The translations under genes were made by a program, and so were the position numbers. A stretch of 64,000 nt of DNA. It comes from Tolypeutes matacus (taxonomy: Eukaryota; Chordata; Mammalia; Cingulata; Chlamyphoridae). Below are positions 56,161 through 64,000 of the stretch, one piece after another (positions within the stretch are counted from its first letter, which is position 1; every line of letters starts with the position of its first letter). Below the pieces are notes generated by a model. It was not told the origin of the DNA. It searched no databases and saw only the letters and a program-made list of their open reading frames with translations. The DNA lies in assembly GCA_026826555.1 (NCBI GenBank), contig JAKSZT010054335.1:4283092-4347091 (forward strand), read 5' to 3'.

Positions 56161-56439
56161 GGGGGAAAGTAATGGGAAAAAGAAGAGAATAGGAAATTGG
56201 AAGAGTGGAATAAAAGAAGGGGAGGGAAAAAGGAAGTAAAAGAAAAAGAGAAAGCTGCAAATATATTGCAAGGTCAGTTATCATCCTCTCTCCAATAAAT
56301 TTTTCTTTACAAATACCACTAAATTAGCCATTTTTAAAGATTTCATTTTAAGGAGTGTTAAAGTCTCATGACAGAAGTATTTTCAAGGGAAATCATATTT
56401 CACATTTGTGGTAAACAGTTGCTTACAAATTACTTGATG

Positions 56440-56830
56440 CTCCTTGCATCAAGAGGTGGGAGTCCATGTCCCTTCCCCTTAAGTCTGGCTGGGCTCTTTG
56501 GGCTGCTTGAAGAAGATATAGCGTGAGAGTGACACTGTCCTCTTCCAGGCCCAAGTTTTAAGAGGCTGGTGGCACCCTGCGTCTTGGAATAGTCCCCGGG
56601 AACCCAGCACCATGCACCTAGGAAGCCCAAGTAGACAGTGGGGAGACTCTGGCTAACAGCCCTGGCTGCACTCTCAGTGCGTAGCCAGCGCCAGCCTGCC
56701 CGCCTGGGGAGGGAGCCATCTTGGGAGGGGATCTTCCAACCACAGGCAAGCTTCCCCAGCTGATGCCACGGGGAGCAGAGGGGAGCTGTGCCCACCGAGC
56801 CTGCCGAAACTGCAGATTTTAGAGTTGTGG
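56440..56830 (+). mobile_element. MLT1-like LTR, sense
   Basis: 'gtccatgtcccttcccctta', 'agtctggctgggctctttgg' and a 'taggaagcccaagtagacag' block near 56,620 follow sense MLT1-type order. A minus-strand frame of 252 codons (56,430-57,188) crosses this LTR, the next hAT and an L1, so it is not a gene. Confidence 0.55.
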
Positions 56831-56872
56831 TATTTTTACTGCTTCTTGTATAGTAAAAAAGGTGAATTAAAC

Positions 56873-57800
56873 CAGGGGTTCTTAATTTTGGGGCAAAGGT
56901 GCCAAGGAACCCCTGGATAAATTTGATCAATCCATTCTTAGAATAATGTTTGGAAATGTATAAAATAAAAATAAAATGTAAATAGAAATGGTGAAAGCAC
57001 ACCATAGTGTATATAACTAGCAGAGCTATTATATATTGGTATGACAGTGTTTGAAAGGATAAATCTAGGTCATGTATATTACTAGAAGGAAAGCCAAAAA
57101 ATGTAACATGGGACTGTATAACATAATGAAACCTCAGGTAAAATATGAATATGGCTGATATTGCATATATAAGACTGTTTTTATACAATATAAATACAAA
57201 TACACTAGAGAGAAGGATACAGAATAGCAGTTATGTATGGCAGGGGAAGCATAGAGAGATTGAGAGGTGATGAGTTTTGCTTGTTTATTATTATTATCGG
57301 AATAATGAAAATGCTCTAAAAATGATTGAAGTGATGAATGCACAACTCTGATTATACTGAATACCATAGATTGTACACTTTGGATGGATTTATATTTTAT
57401 TAATATGTATCAACAAAATTGATTTGCTAATAAATAAATAAATAAATAAAATGTATGAAGAAAAAATATAGTAACGAAAATATTAAAATTTTTATGAAGT
57501 AATATATGTCTGAAAAAACGGAAGGAGGGTCTGATAACTACCAGAAATTTGAAAGATGATGAGCACAAATAATATTTCAAGATATCGGCCCATATTTTAA
57601 CATCATATACAAACATCCGTCATATTTATAGGTGGAGCCTGCTTATTCTAATGTGGTTTGCTGCCTACATGAATACTTAAGGAAATGATAAATTTCAGTT
57701 AGAGATTAGTGAAAATAAAGAGGTGATTTTGTTCCCCTTACACATTCACAGACTCCCTAAATTCTATCCACGGACCTCAGGTTAAGAACTCTCTACTACT
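56873..57800. mobile_element. Diverged hAT element, split by an L1 3' end
   Basis: The left end 'caggggttcttaat' and right end 'gttaagaact' (about 57,781-57,790) are inverted and of the type seen at 3,973-4,165. Between them, 57,000-57,470 is a later L1 3' end. What remains of the hAT is about 450 bp with no coding sense that I can see. A target duplication was not found. Confidence 0.55.
57000..57470 (+). mobile_element. L1 3' UTR, sense, inside the hAT element
   Basis: 'attgtacactttggatggat', 'ttatattttattaatatgta' and an (AAAT)n tail at 57,430-57,450 match, on the opposite strand, the L1 3' end at 48,010-48,200. It is a 5'-truncated insertion. Confidence 0.7.
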
Positions 57801-57827
57801 CGGTTACACGGTAGTAGGATAACTTTG

Positions 57828-58301
57828 CTATCTGTGGTAGTTTGAGACTGTATGTACCCCAGAAAATCTTGTTCTTAAAGCTGGTCCGTTCCTATGAGTG
57901 TGAACCTATTGTGGGTGGGGTCTTTTGATTAGGATACTTCATTTAAGGCGGGGCCCAGCGTAAGTCTTAATCTTCTCACTGGAGTCCTTTATAAACAGGA
58001 TGAATACGGAGAAAGAGAGAGAAAGCCACACAAGCAGAGAAAAAGCCACTGAAGCCAGAAGATGAAAGCAAGGAAACCCAGAGGAGAAAGGAGAGACCAG
58101 CAGATGCCGCCATGTGCCTTGCCATGTGATAGAGGAGCCCAGGATCACCAGCAGGGAGAAAGCATTGCCTGATGATGCCTTAATCTGGACATTCTCATGG
58201 TCTCAGAACTGTAAGTTTGTAAGTTAATAAATCCCCCTTGTAAAAGCCAACCCATCTCTGGCATATTGCATTTCAGCAGCCCGGCTGACTAAAACACTCT
58301 C
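57828..58301 (+). mobile_element. Solo LTR of an ERVL/MaLR-like family, sense (copy 3), with 5-bp target duplication
   Basis: The LTR is 57,833-58,296 (464 bp), opening TG and closing CA. Flanks are ctatc and ctctc, a 4/5 match. Inside are 'gtgtgaacctattgtgggtg', 'ctttataaacaggatgaata' and 'ttaataaatcccccttgtaa' (polyadenylation signal). There is no internal viral region, so it is a solo LTR left by recombination. Endogenous LTRs of the MaLR/ERVL group commonly have 5-bp duplications. Confidence 0.88.
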
Positions 58302-59347
58302 CTCAGTAAAAAGACATTTCTCTGAAAGCACAAAGAAATGAAAGAAGCAGTCAGGGAAACAAGTCTTTATCTACCCACTCACCTTGAATTTCATAAGCGA
58401 CAGGGTCTCCTTTGAAAGTTCTAGGACAATTACACTTTACAGTTTCCAAGGGTCCTACTGTGTGGAGTCAGGTAACATCAGCATTCAAATGTGTGCTGTG
58501 TTTACACACACACACACACATGCACACAAAGTGCAGACTGGTCTCCTTTGCAACTTGGTCCATGTGGCAGAAAATATGGACAATAATGGCTCTAAACTTC
58601 TATGTGTTGTAGCTTTAGCCAACTGGAATGGAACGGATTTGACTCTGGGTCTCACATCCAGAAGCCATAGAGATGTGCGCTGACAGGCCAATCAGTCGCG
58701 AACAGCAGGGCAGGGTCGCAATGTACAAAATGGCTGGTCACAGAGTACAAAATGGCCGCTCCTGTGAACATGGGGAAAGGAGTGGAAGTAGGGAAAAGTT
58801 CTGAGAAAAGTGGAGTAGGGGAAACGCAGGCCAAGCAGTTTATCCCGCATAAATAGAATGAAGGCGTAGCCAAGAAGAGCTACATTCACATCTACATGGT
58901 TTTTGAAGACAAACTCTAAACCCATGACTGCAGCTGCAGAAATTTACCTGCTACAAAGCAAAATAACTTCTTTGTCGGTGGCCTTGAGCAAATTTCAATG
59001 ACACTGAGAACAATTTTTAATAAAACTAAGGAATACATCTTTAAGAGTGTAATTTCTGGCATCAGCAAAGGCTTGTAAGAAAGATATGGGTGCGAGGGTG
59101 GGGTGGGGAGGGGAGTGCGTAGACAAGGATTTACTGGAAGCCTCGTGGATGAGGAAAAGTTCCTCTTTGCCTTGCTATACAGAAGGGAAGGTGGGCAAAG
59201 GAACACTTTCCCTGAGAGTAGGAGTTGTAGTCTGAGGCCTCTTGTTGGAAATCCATTTTGGGAGTTGGAGGAGAAATAATTATTTAAAAACAAAATTAAA
59301 AAACAAAACAAAAACACACTCCTGAAGTTTTAAACTGTGCTATATGG
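58302..59347. other. No recognised gene; AC repeat
   Basis: An AC run lies at 58,504-58,521. Phrases 'gtacaaaatggc' occur twice (about 58,721 and 58,743). Open frames of 66-133 codons on both strands have no domain. An A-rich end lies near 59,285-59,320. Confidence 0.5.
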
Positions 59348-61330
59348 AAGTGGTTTACAAACTTTTTGTGTGTCAAGAACCCATTACACTTTCAGAATTA
59401 AGGCCGTCAAAGAGTTTATTTCAATGTAGACAATATCTATTGATATTTACCATATTAGAAATTTAAAATTGAGAAATAAAAAAATATTCACTAATTTATT
59501 TTTAAATAACACTAATAAAACCATTACATGTTAATATAAGTACATTTTATTTTAAAAGGACTATTTTTTTAAAACAAAAAAAAGTTTAATGAGAAGAGTG
59601 GAATTTTTTCCATTTTTTCCAATTCTTTAGTATCTGGCTTAATAGAAGACAGCTGGATTCTCATATCTACTTCCGCATTCAATATATTGTGATACTTTGT
59701 TTTTTTTTTTTAAGTAAATAAGTAGTTGGAAAAGGGAGTAGTATTAAAATAGCTTTTTCCAAAAATTGTGGCCATTCTTCTTTGATACTATACCAAAACT
59801 TGACCAGTGATGGTTTCTTAAAGATTAGTTGCAATGTGAAATCTAAGACCTTATCAATAAACTTCTCATATACAGTCACATTCAAATCTTGCATTAATCT
59901 AACATTAAAATCATTTATTATTACATAAAAATCTTGACTTTTGAATGGATTTCTTACCCAGGCTTGTTTTTGTAGCATCATGCATTGGTCACTGGGAAAA
60001 TATTAGTTAAATGAATTGCGCAGGTTTTCCAAATGTTGAAAGATTTTCATTCTGCAATATTTTTAAAAATCCCATGTTAATATTGTTTTAGTTAACTAAA
60101 GGCTGCCAAGGCAATATACCAGAAATGGGTTGGCTTTTACAATGGGGATTTATTAACTTATAAGCTTACAGTTCCCAGGTTGAGAAAATGTCCAAGCAAG
60201 GCATCAGGTGGAGCTCTCTCCCTGAAGACACGGCTGCTGGTGATCCTGGACTCCTGCCACGTGGCAGGGCACGATAGTGGCATCTGCTGGTCTCTGCCTT
60301 TTTCTCCAGGCTCTGTTGCTTACCGCTTCTGGCTGCCCCTTCTGTGGCTTTCTCTCTCCCAGGTTCCGTTGATTTCAGCTTCTTGCTCTCGCAGCTTTCT
60401 CTCTCAGTTTCTGTGGATTCCTCTCTGAGGTCCTGGGTCTTTTCTTTCTGCTGTCTTGCTGAAATTCATCTTGTTTATAAAGGGCTCCAGTAAGAGGATT
60501 AAGACCCACCCTGGGTCAGACCTAACCGAAGCAATCTAATCAAAGGCCCTTACCTGAAGTAATTTAATCAAAAGTTCCCACCTACAACAGGTTCACACCC
60601 ACAGGAATGGATTAATTTAAGAACATAATTTTCTGGGGTCCACAAAAGCCTCAAACTATTACAAATATCTTCACCAATCTCATGTGAAAAATGTTTAGCT
60701 GAGGAAGGCAAATATACATGTTTTCCAAAATCCTAACTTTTGCTTGAAAGCTCAAATGTTATCATTGGTAACAAATGCTATCAGTTATTTTCCTTGAAAT
60801 AACAGGCTCATTTCAGTCATTTTTGAGAAATGTCTGCCAAATATTGAAGTCTGAATAACCAGAGTTTGTCGTTCTTTCAAATAAAAATGGTGTTCTATGA
60901 AAAAAAGTGGCCAGTTCATCTGGCAACTCAAATAGTCACACAATTGCTTTCCCGTGAGATGACCGTTGAACTTCAGTATGCAGCATAAGTGCTTAATGTG
61001 TACTTCCCATTTCATATCATAAAATATTAAAAAGAATTGTACCAGAGAATTGTAACTAAATAAAATCAATAATTTTTACTAGTTCATCAGAGATATTCTT
61101 AATTCAACTGGCATTTGTTTCCTGCAAGTGCAAAGAGATAAAGACTATAATGGCCACTGGTATAGTTTGGTGCCACGACCTTGATTAGTGGCCAGCAGTT
61201 TCATCCACCACTGTTTTTGCACCGTCATTGCAAATGTCAACCCAGTGAAAAAGGCAGATAGAGTCTTCGTGTTCTTACAAAAGTTGTTTTGACCTCCCAG
61301 GACCCTGGGGTCCATAGAACATACTCTAAG
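59348..61330 (-). pseudogene. Charlie-type hAT transposon relic with transposase remnants
   Basis: hAT transposases cut and paste their own element. On the minus strand the C-terminal part reads clearly in a 100-codon frame (59,981-59,679): it contains FWYSIKEEWPQFLEKAI and ILLPFPTTYL, which resemble the hAT dimerisation domain. Further upstream (about 61,235-61,185) CNDGAKTVVDETAG matches the hAT block around the catalytic DGA-type aspartate. The right-hand end begins 'aagtggtttacaaacttttt' (59,349), close to the Charlie terminal sequence. Stops and frameshifts break it. A younger LTR (60,084-60,663) interrupts it. Its 5' end near 61,330 is approximate. After removing the LTR about 1.4 kb remains, so it is internally deleted. 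Confidence 0.7.
60079..60668 (-). mobile_element. Solo LTR of an ERVL/MaLR-like family, antisense (copy 4), with perfect 5-bp target duplication
   Basis: The LTR is 60,084-60,663 (580 bp), opening TG and closing CA, flanked by aatat on both sides (60,079-60,083 and 60,664-60,668). In its sense direction it has a TTAATAAATC-type polyadenylation signal near the end, as copies 1 and 3 do. A purine-rich middle contains AGAGAG tracts. No viral genes remain. It lies inside the hAT relic, so it is the younger of the two. Confidence 0.93.
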
Positions 61331-63639
61331 ATCCTCTGATCCACAGTTTACAAAGGATTTTCCCATTTATATCTGTTTTGGTCCTCACAGAAGCCCTTTG
61401 AGATACATGCCCTGAGTCACCCCCTTTGTAAATTAAGGATGAGGTCAAATGCCTTGTCCCTGGCCTCTGAGAGCTAGGAAGTGAGATGACCGGGAAGGGA
61501 ATTCTTATCATTTCTCCCATGGATCTGGGTAGAGCATCAAGAAGAAAAGTGCCCCATCTCCATTCTGATTCTGCCTATCAATCCCCTGGGCCAGACTTAG
61601 TGGGCAAGGAGGATGTCCAAATCCATGGGTGAGGGAGGAGGCAGGGTAGGCTCGCAGGGCTACTCGAGGAGCAAGCTGTCAGTAGAGTGGACAGTCCTCC
61701 CCAACTTCTGGGTCCCTGATCTCCAGCAGATGACCCAGGAGAGATTCTGGAAGCTGGCATGACTGCCTCTTCTCTGCATCCATCTCAGAGACTGGGGGAT
61801 CTGCAGCTTGGACAAGAGTGAGGAGGAATAAGCCAATAACTGCCAGTCTGCAGAATAATATTTTTGTTTTCAAAGTTGCCCAGGATTTATCTATCTTGCC
61901 TGTGTAATAAAGCCCAGTCTGGAGCCAGAAGGTATGCAGACTTCCCCTTGGCTTTCCCATAGCTGCATTCAGGCGTGTGAGATGTTTGGAAGGTCCCTAA
62001 CTTGTGACTTGTGTGACGCTGTTCTGCTGGCTTATTCCAGGATTGCCTGAAAAGCCAATGGAAAGATAGAAAAGCAGCCAACCAAGCTTCTCTGAAGCTT
62101 CCTGCTGGGACCACGCTCTGGGTCAGCAATGGGGTGAAGGGGGAAGCCTGGAGAATTCTGTGGGGTAGAAGCACAAAATAAGGGGCACCATCTTTAGAAA
62201 GGAGAGGGGAAATGAAAGAGATTGTGGGTAAATAACACATGCAAATTTCCTCACGGCAGAACACTTTCGGTTTTCTCTGCCAGTGTGGTCTGACCAATGT
62301 CTGCAAATTTAAAGCCCGTGTGGTTGCCTGCTCCGGCCACTAGAACTCAGATGGTCTCCAAATGAAGGAAACCAGCAGCCTGGACAGACAGCAAAGGAAA
62401 CGGCAGTAAGTGAAGTAGGACATGACTGAGAAATGGTAGCAACTCTCCTCAGAGCCCGGCCAAGGCAAGGTCCCATTTCCAACCCCACTTCAGACCTTGT
62501 TTTCCAACCCAGCAAGACAAAAAGGTGAGGAGAGGCCATGGGAAGCTGGATCTGAAGCTCTGACATCATAAGTCCTAGTGGCCTTAGGTATATTGCAGCT
62601 TGCACAGAAAGGAAGGAGAGGTGCAGAGAGATGTGGCACCATCATCCATGTCTTCGACAAATACAGGTCTGACCATGTGCCGGTGGGACTGGACGGAACT
62701 GGAAGGAGCAAAGGGTGCAGAGTCATAAACTGAGAGATCAGGGCTGGGTTCAGGGAACTTCGAGTGGCTCCGTGTGGCCAAATTCAAGTGGAAATGAGCA
62801 GCTACCCCAGCGTAGCCTCAAGGCTTTTAGGCAACACTGCCTGGGTTCCAGGCCAGCATCTTTCAATTGCAGGGACCTGAGAGCTATTTGAGGACACTGC
62901 AAGTGTGGGGGCAGGTAGCAGAGAAAAGTCACAGAACAAACTACAAAGCAAAGTGACAAGGCAAGGACTGATCCCAGGGGAACAACACGGGGTTTCAATT
63001 ATTGTCACCACCTCCCCGATTCCTGGAAGCATCAAGTGGGGACTGACTCACAAGAGTGAGGCAGAAAACCACTGTCTAGATGTTGCATGAGATCAGAGCA
63101 TGACACACAGAGAGGCTGACTTAATGGTGGGCTCCCAGAGCCACCAGGTCGTGTCTCCTCAAATGGCCTCTGACCCGGTAAAGCCGAGGCTCAAGAACCG
63201 AGGGCAGATGGGCAGGGTCACGCCGGCATTGAAGGGCAGCTCTCCAGGCCAGCCAGATCCCTCAGGGCTCCCGATGCCCAAGCCAGCCTCTCTCTGCTCC
63301 GTATTGCCCAGGAGATCTGTTGCTAGGCAAATGGAACTTTAAAAAAGAAAGAGAGTATTTCAGTGTGGAGGGTTCCTGCTTGAGAGGTCAGGTGTGATGG
63401 GGCACTGACCACCCAGAGCTTAGAAGGAGGCACTGGCAGGAATGGCACGAGAAGAAGCAAAGAGAGAGGTGAAAAGACCTTGGAAATTTGCTCTGCCTAC
63501 CTACCTATGACTTTAGATTGGTTTTGGATAAAGACAACTGTGACTAAGCATCATTCTTATGTTTCTCACTTTCCAAAGGGCAAGTAAATCTAGAACAATA
63601 AGAGTCACAAACAGCTTTCAGTGCATTTAAATTGTGCTC
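61331..63639. other. No recognised gene or named repeat
   Basis: About 2.3 kb of mostly unique sequence. Open frames of 60-139 codons occur on the minus strand (for example 61,887-62,306), but they overlap in shifting frames and show no domain, signal peptide or splice pattern I can support. Confidence 0.5.
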
Positions 63640-64000
63640 CAGGCTAGCCTAGGGTTTAGTGGAGGTGCTTTGGGGGCTGCCACAGGGGATGAGGGGTGCA
63701 GTGACCAGGGCAGCTGTATTGGTCATGGGCCCGTTGGCCCTCACGGTCATCCCAGGCCTCTTGCTCTGACCTGTAACTCGGGGGACTCTGCTTCTCCCAT
63801 TCCCTTGGCCCTCGGCTTCTGGGAGCTGCAGCCAACGGTGGAGATTGGAGGGCAGGAGGCAGGCAGAGAGCCCTCTCTGCCTCAGTGGCATCTCCAGCAG
63901 AGGCTCCGCCTGCTTCCACCAGGCAGGCCCACTGGCTCCCGCCATGGTCGTTCCGGCCTAGTGTGGCAGCAGCTTCTTGCTCGGTTTATCTCCATCCCAG
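63640..64000 (-). other. Repeat-like sequence at window end, family unknown
   Basis: 'ggcctagtgtggcagcagct' and 'tcttgctcggtttatctcca' near 63,955-63,990 recall a common old mammalian repeat phrase, but I cannot name the family. A minus-strand 98-codon frame (63,649-63,945) lies over it and is not supported as a gene. The feature may continue past the window. Confidence 0.3.

Noticed and set aside
56430..57188. 252-codon minus-strand frame
   Set aside because: It crosses an MLT1-like LTR, a hAT end and an L1 3' end, so it cannot be one gene.

Overview
This is a mammalian nuclear DNA window with no convincing protein-coding gene. The best lineage clue is a set of tRNA-derived SINEs at about 2.2, 11.7, 17.3, 51.7 and 55.5 kb. 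Their conserved domain, monomer, dimer and chimeric forms, and A-tails match what is known of the DAS-SINEs of armadillos. Old MIR, L2, MLT1, L1 and hAT copies are pan-mammalian. The source is therefore most likely a xenarthran, probably an armadillo; this is recognised from memory, not from a search.

Layout. 0-2.7 kb: mostly unrecognised sequence plus an antisense L1 3' end. 2.7-12.6 kb: an old antisense L1 split by a nearly full-length sense L1 (about 3.18-10.73 kb) whose ORF1 and ORF2 are dead; the inner L1 carries a 29-30 bp minisatellite, a GA tract, a small hAT element with an 8-bp target duplication and an internal ORF2 duplication. 12.6-35 kb: GC-richer, largely unique DNA with scattered MLT1-like LTRs, MIRs, an L1 3' end, a candidate CpG island (about 24.2-24.5 kb) and a 235 bp pyrimidine tract (33.03-33.27 kb). 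35.5-38.6 kb: an old sense L1 interrupted by an 81 bp interstitial telomeric (CCCTAA) tract. 38.6-47 kb: unique DNA with MLT1-like LTRs, MIRs and L2. 46.3-61.3 kb: repeat-dense, with four related LTRs, several L1 ends, two SINEs, and two hAT elements, one keeping recognisable transposase remnants. 61.3-64 kb: mostly unrecognised.

Nothing works together as a pathway. The open reading frames are short, overlap repeats or lie in GC-rich DNA where open frames arise by chance. The window is best read as intergenic or intronic. Two weak transcription-related signals are noted: a minus-strand terminal-exon-like arrangement at 55.13-55.40 kb and the CpG-rich segment near 24.2-24.5 kb. The most unusual sequence is the telomeric tract inside the L1. 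Element boundaries are approximate unless a target-site duplication is stated.
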